A stretch of 64,000 nt of DNA from Solirubrobacterales bacterium (lineage in GTDB: Bacteria > Actinomycetota > Thermoleophilia > Solirubrobacterales > 70-9), in NCBI GenBank assembly GCA_035573435.1, contig DATMZR010000028.1, forward strand, positions 1-64,000, in the 5' to 3' direction. A model generated the notes under the pieces. That model saw nothing but the letters and a program-made list of their open reading frames with translations, was not told the origin of the DNA and did not search any database. Below, in pieces: positions 44,177-53,068 of this stretch (position 1 is its first letter; each line of letters starts with the position of its first letter). A program made the position numbers and the translations under genes.

Positions 44177-46582
44177 CTAGTGCCGCGTCTTGATCTCGCA
44201 GTTTGCGACTGTGGAGTCGGGATCCATCGGAAGCAGGTCCAGGTCCACCGTGTCCGCGGGGCCCCGGCTGGTCCCGCCGTCGCAGTCGAGCATCGTGTCG
44301 GGGCTCAGGTCGCGAGCGTAGAGCTTGTCGCTTCCGTTCCTTCCCTTCATCACGTCCGCACCCGTTCTCCCGATCAGCGTGTCGTTGCTCTGGCCGCCCG
44401 CCAAGAGGTCGCTTCCGGCCCCGCCGTCGAGCTGGCTCCGGACCGCGTTCGCGTTGACCACCCGGTCGTTCTCTCCCCCGGCGCTGACGTTGACGAGGCT
44501 GATCCCGTGAACGGTGCAAAAGGCCGTGTAATCCCCGCTTCGGGTACACCCCGGGCCCCCGTGAACGCCCGACCCCGCGTAGCCGCCGCTGGGGGAGTCT
44601 GTCACCCGCAGCACCGACGCGGACACACGGGTGATCTCGAGGTTGTCCTTGGCCCCTTGCGCGGCCGTGACCACGAGAGCCGAATCCACGACACTGACAG
44701 ATCCCGTCCGCACCGTGAAGGTCCGGGATGCCGGGGTGGGGTCGGTGTTGCCCGCCGCGTCCGTGGCGCGGGCGGAGAAGGAGTGGGTGCCGTCGGTGAG
44801 GTGGGGGGTGGCCTCCGCCGAATCGCACGGCTGATAGGAGCCCGAATCGACCTTGCACTCGAAGCTCGTCCCAGGCTCTGATGAGAAGGTGAAGGTGGGC
44901 GTTGGGTCATTGGTCCCGTTGGTTGGGCCGCTGGTGATCGTCGTGGTCGGCTCGTTGCTGACCCGCGCCATCTTCGCTACGGAGGGGACGCCGTCCGCGT
45001 TGATCAGGAAGAGCATGTAGATGCCCGGTGGTGCGATGTTGGCGTTCGGCGGGGCGGCGGCGCTGATCTCTCCGCCGTCCACGGTGAAGTCGAGCGGCAC
45101 ATAGCGCTGCTCCATGTTCACCGAGTGCGTGACCGCACCCAGGCGGACCAGCGCTACCTTGCGGATGGAGGCCGGGTCCGGGGTGGAGACTGAATACGAC
45201 GCGTCGTAGGTCATCTCGTCCGGGCCGGAAGTGATCTCGGGTCGTGGCGCGAGCTCGCTTGACCCGTCCTTCTTGAACAGGTAGGGCGGGGAGAACACTT
45301 CGGCGTTCTTCGCCAGGTAGCCAACCGAGTCGCAGATGGTGCAGATGCCGCCGCCGGCAGACAACACCCGCCCGTCGGGCAGCAGAAGCGCCGTCGAGTG
45401 GTACTGGCGGGTCACCTGCATCGCCGCCAGCGTCGTCCACCGGCCGGTGGCGGGATCCCACAGCTCGGCCGGGTAGACACTGTGGTCCAGGTCCACGAAC
45501 TTGGCCCCGGACGAGTTGCCACCTGTGGCGAGCACCTTGCCGTCCGCCAGCACGGTGAGGTTGTGTTGCCGGCGACCGTAAGCCATCGGCCGGGTGGCTG
45601 ATGGCTGTGGCGTCGGTCCGTTGAGGTCGATGATGCGGGCGTCGGTGCTCGAGGACGCTCCACCCGCGACGAGGATCTTGCCCACGTCGTAGAGCGCGTG
45701 GCTGCCGTAGCCGCGCCATAGCCGGTCGCGCTGGCCGTAGGTTTGCCAGGAGCCTCCTCCGGCGGTATCGAGGCTGCGCATCGTCTGGTCGGGACCCGAG
45801 TAGAAGGCGCGGCCATCGGGGGCCACGTCGAGCCAGGGGTAGAGCGGCAGATCGAGGGAGGCCGTATCGAGCGCCCGCAGGCCACCGTCGATCTTGAGCA
45901 CCTCCGGCATGTCGGGCCCGCCCTCGGTGATCAGCATCTCCCCGTTGTCAAGGGGAGTGACGCTCGGATACCAGCGGCCTTCCGCCATGTCCGGCCCACG
46001 GCTCCATTCGTTGCCGTCCGGGTCGAAGACATGCGTCTGGACAATGCCCTCGAGCTGGGCGTTCTTGTTTCCGCCGGCGACGAAGATGGACCCGCTCATG
46101 AGATGCGCCAGTCCGCTGCAGAAGAGGTTGTACCCCTCGACGTTTACGGGCGTCTGTGTGCCCGTGGCCGGGTCCCAGACCGTGGCCCGGGTGTGATCGT
46201 GGACGGGGTAGGTATCGGCGGCGCGGTCGCCGACCGAGTCATACGCCAGCACCTTCCCATTGGCCAGCAGCGCCGTGTGCTCCGCCACCACAGGCCAGTC
46301 GACAACCGGCCCCCACTGGCCGACTTGGCCCGCGTCCCCCGGGACCGCCGCGGCGGCCGCCTGAGCATCCCTCGCGGTGGCCGTGTGGGTGCGCCGTTCG
46401 AGCCGCCGCTCCTTGGCCGGGCTGTGGATGACGAAGTCCTCCTCCATGTGGCGGAGGGCAGTGTCTGCCGCCCCGCCATGGGCAAACGCGGCCGAAGTGG
46501 GTGCGCCGGCGAAGACGGACGCGATGAAGACGGCGCAAAGGACGAGCAGACCGCGCCGCCGGTTGACCCCGGCACTCTCCAT
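44177..46582 (-). CDS. secreted galactose-oxidase-like radical copper oxidase with Ig-like and RTX modules
   Basis: An 801-residue protein with signal peptide (RGLLVLCAVFIASVFAGAPT). The kelch propeller and DUF1929 domain (about 85-545) carry all cofactor residues of galactose/glyoxal oxidases: Cys155 (NLFCSGLAH) for the thioether with Tyr205 (GRWYPSV), Tyr394-His395 (TRQYHST) and His486 (VTHSVNM). An Ig-like module follows (TTITSGPTNG to TPASRTFTV), then RTX nonapeptides (GGAGSDLLAG; GQSNDTLIG; GRTGADVMKG; GRNGSDKLY). The closest known role is GlxA-type oxidation of surface glycan in Streptomyces. A strong GGGGGAGGTG ribosome site precedes ATG 46582. Confidence 0.92.
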   Translation of the reverse strand: MESAGVNRRRGLLVLCAVFIASVFAGAPTSAAFAHGGAADTALRHMEEDFVIHSPAKERRLERRTHTATARDAQAAAAAVPGDAGQVGQWGPVVDWPVVAEHTALLANGKVLAYDSVGDRAADTYPVHDHTRATVWDPATGTQTPVNVEGYNLFCSGLAHLMSGSIFVAGGNKNAQLEGIVQTHVFDPDGNEWSRGPDMAEGRWYPSVTPLDNGEMLITEGGPDMPEVLKIDGGLRALDTASLDLPLYPWLDVAPDGRAFYSGPDQTMRSLDTAGGGSWQTYGQRDRLWRGYGSHALYDVGKILVAGGASSSTDARIIDLNGPTPQPSATRPMAYGRRQHNLTVLADGKVLATGGNSSGAKFVDLDHSVYPAELWDPATGRWTTLAAMQVTRQYHSTALLLPDGRVLSAGGGICTICDSVGYLAKNAEVFSPPYLFKKDGSSELAPRPEITSGPDEMTYDASYSVSTPDPASIRKVALVRLGAVTHSVNMEQRYVPLDFTVDGGEISAAAPPNANIAPPGIYMLFLINADGVPSVAKMARVSNEPTTTITSGPTNGTNDPTPTFTFSSEPGTSFECKVDSGSYQPCDSAEATPHLTDGTHSFSARATDAAGNTDPTPASRTFTVRTGSVSVVDSALVVTAAQGAKDNLEITRVSASVLRVTDSPSGGYAGSGVHGGPGCTRSGDYTAFCTVHGISLVNVSAGGENDRVVNANAVRSQLDGGAGSDLLAGGQSNDTLIGRTGADVMKGRNGSDKLYARDLSPDTMLDCDGGTSRGPADTVDLDLLPMDPDSTVANCEIKTRH

Positions 46583-46753
46583 GCTCGCACCTCCCCCTTC
46601 CCGCCCTCGGGACTGTCCGAGGCGAAGCTAGCATCGGCGCGGCGGGCGGTCAAAACGCTCCTCCCCGAAACCAGGTATGCGCAGGCTCGCAGGGTCTCAG
46701 GGTCGCAGCCGGATGAGGTGCCAGGCGCGACCGCCGCGGCTGCGATACTGCCG

Positions 46754-46772
46754 CCGGCCAGTCAGCGGCCGG
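46754..46772 (+). promoter_or_regulatory. hairpin in the leader of the 46796 gene
   Basis: CCGGCC (46754-46759) and GGCCGG (46767-46772) form a 6-bp stem just before the GGAGGTGA ribosome site of the 46796 gene. It could affect translation or be chance in GC-rich DNA. Confidence 0.2.
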
Positions 46773-46795
46773 TGTGATGACGATGGAGGTGACAC

Positions 46796-47422
46796 ATGAG
46801 TGAAAGCAAGGGGTGGATGGTCCCGCTCACGGGCGCGGCGTTCATCGTTGTGGCGATTATCGGCTTCATCGTCAGCGGGGAGCCAAAGGACGCGAGTCAT
46901 CCGGCCAATGAGATCGTCGACTGGTACGTCGACAACAAGGACTCAGTGGAGATAGGCGCGTTCGTCGGCGTGGCCGCGACCGTCCTGCTGGTGTTCTTCG
47001 GGGCCTACCTTCGCAACGTGTTGCGGGCGGCGGCGGGCGGGACCGACATGCTCTCGCTCGTCTCCTTCATCGGGTTGGTCGTGGTCGGGGTGGGCTTCTC
47101 GATCGACGCCACGATCTCGATTGCGCTCGCAGAGCGGGCTGACGACATCGATCCGATCGCGGTCCAGTCGCTGCAGGCGCTCTGGGACAACGACTTCGTG
47201 CCGATCGCGCTCGGGATCCTGCTCTTCCTCTGGGCGACTGGGATCTCGGTGGTGAGGAGCGGGGCGCTCCCGAAGTGGATCGGCTGGGTCATGATCCTGT
47301 TCGGCATCGTCGCGCTGACACCGATTGGCTTCGTCTCGTTCATCGCGACCGCGATCCTGATCCTGGTGATGAGCCTGCTGCTGGCGGTCCGGGCTCGCTC
47401 GGCTGCGCCGGCGACCGCATAG
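46796..47422 (+). CDS. hypothetical membrane protein, about six helices
   Basis: A 208-residue protein with hydrophobic segments at GAAFIVVAIIGFIVSG, GVAATVLLVFFGAYL, LVSFIGLVVVGVGF, FVPIALGILLFLWATG, WIGWVMILFGIVAL and FIATAILILVMSLLLAV. The loop NEIVDWYVDNKDSVEIG is extracytoplasmic or cytoplasmic. I do not recognise the family. The ribosome site GGAGGTGA precedes ATG 46796. Confidence 0.75.
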   Translation: MSESKGWMVPLTGAAFIVVAIIGFIVSGEPKDASHPANEIVDWYVDNKDSVEIGAFVGVAATVLLVFFGAYLRNVLRAAAGGTDMLSLVSFIGLVVVGVGFSIDATISIALAERADDIDPIAVQSLQALWDNDFVPIALGILLFLWATGISVVRSGALPKWIGWVMILFGIVALTPIGFVSFIATAILILVMSLLLAVRARSAAPATA

Positions 47423-47427
47423 GTCGC

Positions 47428-48636
47428 CTAGCGTCGTCCGGCGAGGTTCACGTAGGCCTTCCAGGCTGGCTTGTGGCGCCCACCACGATGCAGTAGGCCG
47501 GAGCCGTAACAGAAGTCGCAGGTTGCCCTGCCCAGGCTGGGGTCTCTCCAGGAATACCAGGCAACCCGTCGCAGTCGTAGCGCTTTGGCGTTTCTGAGGA
47601 AGCGCCTGTACATTCGAGTCAGGTAGCGGCGCTGACCGGTTTCGTCCCTGGCCAGGGGGTTGTTGCGACACCTCGCCGGATACGAATGGCCCTGCTGCAA
47701 GCAACTCGACCACGCGACCTCACTGACCCAGATCCGCTTGCGTGAAGCGCCGTGGGCGTTGGCGGTGCGCCGAAGGCTCCTCAAGAGCTCGAGGGAGTTC
47801 CGAGGAGTGGTGGCGTAGGCGTGCTGGTCGAACACGTTTACGCGTGCGTTGAGGTGGGGCACCGCCTTGTAGAGGGCCCTCAGGAAGGCACTTGACCGGC
47901 TGCCGGTCAGCCCGCCGAGCACCGTCTTGGCGTGCGGGTTGATGGATCCGTTGATGGCGTTGTCGGCGGCCGTCAAGAGCTGCCCGTAGCCCTCGGCGGT
48001 GGCCTTTTGGCCTCCGTAGTAGCCCATCACATTCGGCTCGTTCCAGACTTGCCAGATGCGCGAGGGTCGCTTGGGGACCCGGCCCTGGCCACCAAGGCAG
48101 CGGTGCCGTTTTTTCCAATAGGAGCCACCCGCTCCGTATCGGGCTATGACCCGCCGGATCATGGCCTGGAACTCGGGCAGGTGCGTCGGCAGCGGTGGGG
48201 CGATCGTGCTGGACCTTCCCGACGCCCATCGCGGCGATCCAATGAACATCGGAAGCGCGACCAAGCCGCTGCACGCCGCTGCGGCAAAGAAGCGGTCGGT
48301 GCTGCGCCATCGATAGGTCCCCTTGGTCCTTTCGATGTACCACCAGTAGACGCCAAAGCGGACCCAGCGCGCCCCGGCCCTCCTGAGGCGCTTGTAGTTG
48401 GCGCTCAGGGTGTTGTCGGACACGGTGCCGAAGTCTGGAGTGAAGCCGAAGAAGTGTCTGGGTGCCGATGGCGCCGCGCTGGCCGGCGTGACGGACCGCG
48501 AGCCGGGGACGGCGCCGGACCAGGAGATGGCGAGAGACGCGGCAAGGCACAAGCACAGGAGAGAAACGTGTCTCCGGTGATTCAGTGACTGCGCGTATGC
48601 GATTGCCGTCCCTGAACGGGTCGAGCCGTGATGCAT
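47428..48636 (-). CDS. secreted GH39-like glycoside hydrolase
   Basis: A 402-residue protein with an N-terminal secretion signal (VSLLCLCLAASLAISWSG). The clan GH-A barrel has IWQVWNEPNVMGYYGG with the acid/base Glu and RIWVSEVAWSSCL with the nucleophile Glu. It is related to the enzyme at 37144 (shared VRFGVYWWYIERTKGTY/RWRDIENVRGTYDW layout and the final W..W..WRDP..C.FCYGSGLL.R). Extracellular glycan degradation or remodelling is inferred. ATG 48636 is preceded by AGAGAAG. Confidence 0.85.
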   Translation of the reverse strand: MHHGSTRSGTAIAYAQSLNHRRHVSLLCLCLAASLAISWSGAVPGSRSVTPASAAPSAPRHFFGFTPDFGTVSDNTLSANYKRLRRAGARWVRFGVYWWYIERTKGTYRWRSTDRFFAAAACSGLVALPMFIGSPRWASGRSSTIAPPLPTHLPEFQAMIRRVIARYGAGGSYWKKRHRCLGGQGRVPKRPSRIWQVWNEPNVMGYYGGQKATAEGYGQLLTAADNAINGSINPHAKTVLGGLTGSRSSAFLRALYKAVPHLNARVNVFDQHAYATTPRNSLELLRSLRRTANAHGASRKRIWVSEVAWSSCLQQGHSYPARCRNNPLARDETGQRRYLTRMYRRFLRNAKALRLRRVAWYSWRDPSLGRATCDFCYGSGLLHRGGRHKPAWKAYVNLAGRR

Positions 48637-48740
48637 CTTCTCTTCGATCGCTTACGGGGTTAGCTGACGGGCTCGCGCCGAAAGAGAAGGCGCTACGCGG
48701 CAGTCGCCTGCGATTCGCCCCAAAGGACTCTGGGTCCCCC

Positions 48741-48799
48741 GATCCCCGCGGATATGAGACGGGGATTCAGCGGCTCATCGCATCCTAGAAGGCGATGAG
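48741..48799. terminator. two adjacent hairpins
   Basis: ATCCCCG/CGGGGAT and then CTCATCGC/GCGATGAG (48774-48781 with 48792-48799) follow the stop of the Zn-ribbon gene on the minus strand. They likely end its transcript. Confidence 0.4.
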
Positions 48800-48826
48800 G
48801 CGGAAGCTTGCGTTCGGTGAGCCCCC

Positions 48827-49039
48827 CTAATCGGAGCCGCGGGCGTCCCGACGCGCGAAGAGCCCACCGGCCTTCGCCACAGCGAGCGGCTTCATCCGCC
48901 GCCGGTGAATCGATTCGGGCTCGACCTTCACGATCAGCTCGGTTCCGCACCACTGGCAGCCACGGCCGATGCCGAAGCCCTGCCTGTGGACCCTTGCGGC
49001 GCATTCGGGACAGATCACCCGCCCGCTCCAGAATCCCAT
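48827..49039 (-). CDS. small zinc-ribbon protein
   Basis: A 70-residue protein with two CxxC pairs (CPEC and CQWC) spaced 18 residues apart, a minimal zinc ribbon, followed by a basic tail (HRRRMKPLAVAKAGGLFARR). Such proteins often bind nucleic acid or ribosomes. Start ATG 49039. Confidence 0.6.
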   Translation of the reverse strand: MGFWSGRVICPECAARVHRQGFGIGRGCQWCGTELIVKVEPESIHRRRMKPLAVAKAGGLFARRDARGSD

Positions 49040-49077
49040 CCAAGAGCGCTATACCCACTCCACGGTCTGTTCAATCC

Positions 49078-50208
49078 CTATCGATGCCTTCGGCGCGGGT
49101 GCAGGCCTGGGGCGTAGGGGGCGAAGCGGTGGCGGTTCAGCGTGTGACGCAATACTCGCTTCGCCCTCGGCCATGCGTCGATGTCGTACGTGGTGCCGGA
49201 TTTCACGCTGCGGTAGTAGATCAGCATCCTCACTCGGCGGTGCCGCAGGGCGAACTTGAGCAGCCTGCGGGTGAAGCTGCCCCGGTAGTCGTTGTCCCAA
49301 GGCGAGTATTCGCCGACCGCGAACGGGAAGTGGCGCCACTTGCGGTAGAAGCGCTTGAACGCCGACCATACTCCGGGGGTCGCGTAGGCCGAGTAGATGT
49401 CGGCTCCGACCCAGTCGACGAAGCGCTTGCCGGGCCAGTAGTGCCCCGGTTCGTTGCCTCGGACATAGGGTGAGCCGATCGTCTGCGGCGACCACATGAA
49501 GGCGACCTTGGGGTGGGGGAGGCGCCGGCCAACCTGCTCGCGCCGGTAGACCGCGGCGTGGTTGGAGGATGCCCGCAGGATGCGCGGCATGTGCCACCGC
49601 CGCAGCTTCCGGTTGATCGCTCTTCGTTTGCCGCCTCGGATGATCACCACGATTCGCCGCCAGGCGCGACGGAAGCTGTTCAGGGAGTGGCTTCGGTCCT
49701 TCTTGGTGCCGTTGGCGTTGAAGGCGCAGTAGGGATTCCAGTACCCGTTCATCTCCGGGAACAGGCGGATGTAGACGACCTGCTTCGACTCCGCGATCGT
49801 CTGGTTCAGCCGCAGGACGTAGTCGTCGCCGCGGCCCCTTGCGATCTGGCGCGGACTGATCATCTCGGCACCCCCACCGGGCGCGGTCGAGAGGCTGAGC
49901 ACGCCCCGAGTACGGGTCTGGCGCCAGCGCTGGAGCGCCCCCGAGGTCAGGGGCGTGTCCCAGTGGTAGAAGTCCTGAAGCACGGCGGGATGAGCCCCGA
50001 CCCGCTTGCGGAAGCGGTGGAAGTCCTTGTTGTGCGTGGTGTCGGAGACCCCGTGGAAGATCCGGTGGTGCCGCGGCGTGAAGCTGCGCCCCTCGGCCGA
50101 GCCGGCAACCGCCAGCGACAGCACGGCCGCCGCCACCGAGAACCCGAGTACCCGCGTCGATCGCAGCCCGCCGCGAACGGAGCGTCCACCCACCATCACT
50201 GTCGCCAT
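49078..50208 (-). CDS. secreted GH26-like glycoside hydrolase
   Basis: A 376-residue protein with a signal peptide (LGFSVAAAVLSLAVAGSAEG). Clan GH-A catalytic residues appear as PEMNGYWNP with Glu152 and FAVGEYSPWD with Glu300, the pattern of GH26 beta-mannanases and related beta-glucanases. Long basic patches are unusual. ATG 50208 follows AGAGGGG. The substrate is uncertain; a beta-mannan or mixed-link glucan would be typical. Confidence 0.85.
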   Translation of the reverse strand: MATVMVGGRSVRGGLRSTRVLGFSVAAAVLSLAVAGSAEGRSFTPRHHRIFHGVSDTTHNKDFHRFRKRVGAHPAVLQDFYHWDTPLTSGALQRWRQTRTRGVLSLSTAPGGGAEMISPRQIARGRGDDYVLRLNQTIAESKQVVYIRLFPEMNGYWNPYCAFNANGTKKDRSHSLNSFRRAWRRIVVIIRGGKRRAINRKLRRWHMPRILRASSNHAAVYRREQVGRRLPHPKVAFMWSPQTIGSPYVRGNEPGHYWPGKRFVDWVGADIYSAYATPGVWSAFKRFYRKWRHFPFAVGEYSPWDNDYRGSFTRRLLKFALRHRRVRMLIYYRSVKSGTTYDIDAWPRAKRVLRHTLNRHRFAPYAPGLHPRRRHR

Positions 50209-50277
50209 CGGCCCCTCTGGCAGCCGACTTGAGCCGGCTCCCGGAGGCGATTCGGGGCCCCTGGCTGCATACTGCCA

Positions 50278-50730
50278 GTGGTGGAGATCGACCCGGCGAC
50301 CGAGAACGACCTGGGCGCGCTGCTCCCCATGCTGCGAGGCTACTGCGACTTCTATGGGACCTCGCCCTCGGACGATGGACTGATGGCGATGGCGAGGGCG
50401 CTGATCGCGGGGCCGGACGCGGACGGGATGCTGCTCGTTGCTCGCGACGGCGACGGGGTTGTAATTGGGTTCGCGACCGTGGGCTGGAAGTGGTCGAGTC
50501 TGCGGGCCGCGCGGATCGCCGTGATGGAGGACCTCTTCGTGGCGCCCGAGGCGCGCGGCCAGGGGGCCGCCGGCGGCCTGATCGGCGCCTGCGCCGACCG
50601 GACCCGTGAGCTCGGGGCACCCATCCTCAGCTGGATGACCGCGACCGACAACCACCGCGCCCAAGCTGTGTACGAACGTGCCGGCGCGACCGGCAGCACC
50701 TGGCTCGAGTACGAGCTGGAACTCGCCTAG
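50278..50730 (+). CDS. GNAT-family N-acetyltransferase
   Basis: A 150-residue GNAT fold. The acetyl-CoA loop is EARGQGAAGGL (Q/RxxGxG/A) after the VMEDLFVAPE strand, and the C-terminal HRAQAVYERAGA follows. The start is GTG-GTG at 50278/50281, with CATACT about seven bases ahead of the second. The substrate is unknown. Confidence 0.88.
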   Translation: MVEIDPATENDLGALLPMLRGYCDFYGTSPSDDGLMAMARALIAGPDADGMLLVARDGDGVVIGFATVGWKWSSLRAARIAVMEDLFVAPEARGQGAAGGLIGACADRTRELGAPILSWMTATDNHRAQAVYERAGATGSTWLEYELELA

Positions 50731-50748
50731 CGGTCCTGCTGGGGCGAG

Positions 50749-51609
50749 ATGGCCGAGCGAATGATCGCCACCAACGGCGGTGAGCTGTGCACGGAGCCGT
50801 TTGGCGACCCGGAAGACCCGCCGATTCTGCTCATCATGGGGATTGGGGCGTCGATGCTGTGGTGGGAGGAGGGCTTCTGCGCGCTGCTGGCGGACGGCGG
50901 GCGATTCGTGATCCGCTACGACCACCGCGACACCGGGCATTCGGTCACCTACCTACGGGGACGCCCCGGCTACAGCGGCGCCGATCTGGTGGCCGACGCC
51001 ACCCGCGTGCTCGATGCCTACGAGATCCCGATTGCCCATCTGGTGGGGGTTTCGGCGGGCGGAGCGTTCGCACAGCGCCTCGCTGTCGACCACCACGATC
51101 GCGTCTCGTCGCTCGTCCTCATCAGTACCTCGCCCGCGCTGCCTGGCGAGCGTGAGCTGCCGCCGCCGACAGATGAGTTCGGCCGGTTCGCGTCGTCCGC
51201 CGCCGTCGATTGGTCGGACGCAGGCTCAGTCATCGATTACCTCGTCGCCTACTCCCGCGTGCTCGCCGGAGGTCAGCGTCCATTCGCCGAGGCACCGACG
51301 CGACGCCTCGTGCGTCGCGACGTCGAGCGCGCCCGTGACTTTGCGGCCCTGCAGAATCACGACGTGCTGCCGGAAGGCGAGGCATCGAGCGCATCGCTGT
51401 CCTCGATCGCGTCGCCAACCCTGGTGATTCACGGCACCGCGGATCCGATGTTTCCGATCGAGCACGCTGAGGCGCTGGTGGAGGAGATCCCACGAGCGAG
51501 GCTGCTGCGGCTGGAGGGAGCCGGCCACGGCGTTTACCGGGCCGACTGGGAGGCGATCGCTGGTGCCATCCTCGAGCACACTGCGGCAAGCGTTAGGTCA
51601 TCTGCCTGA
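50749..51609 (+). CDS. alpha/beta-hydrolase (esterase/RdmC-like)
   Basis: A 286-residue alpha/beta hydrolase. The nucleophile elbow is GVSAGGA with the catalytic Ser, the oxyanion loop is ILLIMGIGASMLWW, and the likely Asp and His are in HGTADPMFP and GAGHGVY. It follows the GNAT gene by 18 bases and is probably cotranscribed. The substrate is unknown. Confidence 0.9.
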   Translation: MAERMIATNGGELCTEPFGDPEDPPILLIMGIGASMLWWEEGFCALLADGGRFVIRYDHRDTGHSVTYLRGRPGYSGADLVADATRVLDAYEIPIAHLVGVSAGGAFAQRLAVDHHDRVSSLVLISTSPALPGERELPPPTDEFGRFASSAAVDWSDAGSVIDYLVAYSRVLAGGQRPFAEAPTRRLVRRDVERARDFAALQNHDVLPEGEASSASLSSIASPTLVIHGTADPMFPIEHAEALVEEIPRARLLRLEGAGHGVYRADWEAIAGAILEHTAASVRSSA

Positions 51610-51613
51610 CGAG

Positions 51614-51700
51614 CGGAGCGGGAGGGATTCGAACCCCCGGGCCCTCGCGGGCCGGCTGCTTTCAAGGCAGCTGCAATAAACCGGACTCTGCCACCGCTCC
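51614..51700 (-). tRNA. tRNA-Ser(UGA)
   Basis: The minus strand folds as a class II tRNA. The acceptor GGAGCGG pairs with CCGCTCC, the anticodon loop CTTGAAA holds UGA, a long variable arm is GGCCCGCGAGGGCC-like, and the T loop is GGTTCGAATCC-like. CCA is not encoded. The discriminator base is G, as in serine tRNAs. Confidence 0.93.
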
Positions 51701-51772
51701 CGAGTCTTGCTCTGAGGCCCAGAGCGTAGCCGTCCCGCGGTGGCGCATTACTCGAAATAGGCTTCCTCGGCG

Positions 51773-53068
51773 ATGGCTCACGAGTGGCGAAACTGGACCG
51801 GCGATCAGCGTTGCTCCCCAGCCGTGATCGAGCGACCCCGGACGCTCGAGGGCCTCGCTGAAGTAGTGAGGCGGGCCGCGGACGTAGGCCTGACCCTCCA
51901 CGCCGCCGGTTCGGGCCACTCCTTCACCGAGGCGGCGCTCACCGACGGAGCGATGATCAGGCTCGAAGCGCTCAACCGGGTCCTCGACGCCGACCCCGGC
52001 TCGGGTCTCGTCAAGGTTGAGGCTGGGATCACCCTGCGGGATCTGAGCGCTGCCCTCTGGGAGCGCGGCCTGGCGATGGAGAACCTCGGCGACATCGACC
52101 GCCAGACTCTCGCGGGGGCCATCTCGACCGCCACCCACGGCACCGGGGCCGAGTTCCGGAATCTCTCCGCCCAGGTGGAGGCGCTCGAGCTGATACTGGC
52201 CGACGGGAGCCTCCTCGAGGTGTCGGAACAGACCGATGGCGACGCCTATCGAGCGGCGCGCGTCGGGCTGGGCGCCCTCGGGTTGATCTACTCCGTCACC
52301 CTCCGGGCCGTTCCCGCCTTCACATTGCACCGTGTCGACTCGCCGCAGCCGTTGGACCAGACCTTGGCGAGCCTCGACGAGTTGGCGGCGCGCAATGACC
52401 ACTTCGAGTTCTTCGTCTTCCCCTACACGGACAAGGCCCTGACCATCGAGCGCAACCGCGTTGAGGGACCGCCACGCCCCCGCGGGCGCGTCAGCGCCTA
52501 CCTGAACGAGATCGTGCTCGAGAACTACGCGATGGACCTGCTCTCGAGAGTCGGGCGCCGTTTTCCCTCCACGATCCCGCGCCTGGTCGGCTTTGCCGCG
52601 CGACAGTTCTCCCGGACCGAGAGGACCGACCGCAGCTACAGGATTTTCGCCTCGGAGCGCCGGGTCCGCTTTACGGAGATGGAGTACGCGATCCCGCGTC
52701 AGCATGGCCCGGAGGCGGTCCGCAGGGTCCTGGCCCTGGTCCGCGAGCGCCGGCTCCCGATCGGTTTCCCGATCGAGTTCCGGCTGGTGGCACCCGATGA
52801 CGCGCTGCTCAGTCCCGCCCACGAACGCGAGACCGCCTATGTCGCGGTCCACCAGTACCAGGGGGCGGCGTGGGAGCCCTACTTCCGGGAGGTGGAGAGG
52901 ATCATGTCCGAGTACGAAGGCCGCCCGCACTGGGGCAAGCGCCACTTCCAGACCGCTGAGACGCTGGAGCGCCTCTACCCGCGCTTTGGCGACTTCCGCG
53001 CCGTCCGCGCCCGGCTCGACCCTCAGGGCCGCTTCCGAAATGCGTATACCGACCGGGTGCTCGGCTAA
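51773..53068 (+). CDS. FAD-linked sugar-lactone oxidase (D-arabinono-1,4-lactone oxidase type)
   Basis: A 431-residue VAO-family flavoprotein. The FAD domain has AAGSGHSFTEAAL, with His49 as the probable covalent flavin attachment, ETLAGAISTATHGTGAEF-like sequence at about 116-131, and the C-terminal ALO domain ends with WGKRHFQTAETLERLYPRF. Homologues oxidise arabinono- or gulono-lactone or alditols. It converges on an amino-acid deaminase/aldolase-like gene with a four-base overlap, a neighbour pair often seen in actinobacteria. Confidence 0.92.
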   Translation: MAHEWRNWTGDQRCSPAVIERPRTLEGLAEVVRRAADVGLTLHAAGSGHSFTEAALTDGAMIRLEALNRVLDADPGSGLVKVEAGITLRDLSAALWERGLAMENLGDIDRQTLAGAISTATHGTGAEFRNLSAQVEALELILADGSLLEVSEQTDGDAYRAARVGLGALGLIYSVTLRAVPAFTLHRVDSPQPLDQTLASLDELAARNDHFEFFVFPYTDKALTIERNRVEGPPRPRGRVSAYLNEIVLENYAMDLLSRVGRRFPSTIPRLVGFAARQFSRTERTDRSYRIFASERRVRFTEMEYAIPRQHGPEAVRRVLALVRERRLPIGFPIEFRLVAPDDALLSPAHERETAYVAVHQYQGAAWEPYFREVERIMSEYEGRPHWGKRHFQTAETLERLYPRFGDFRAVRARLDPQGRFRNAYTDRVLG

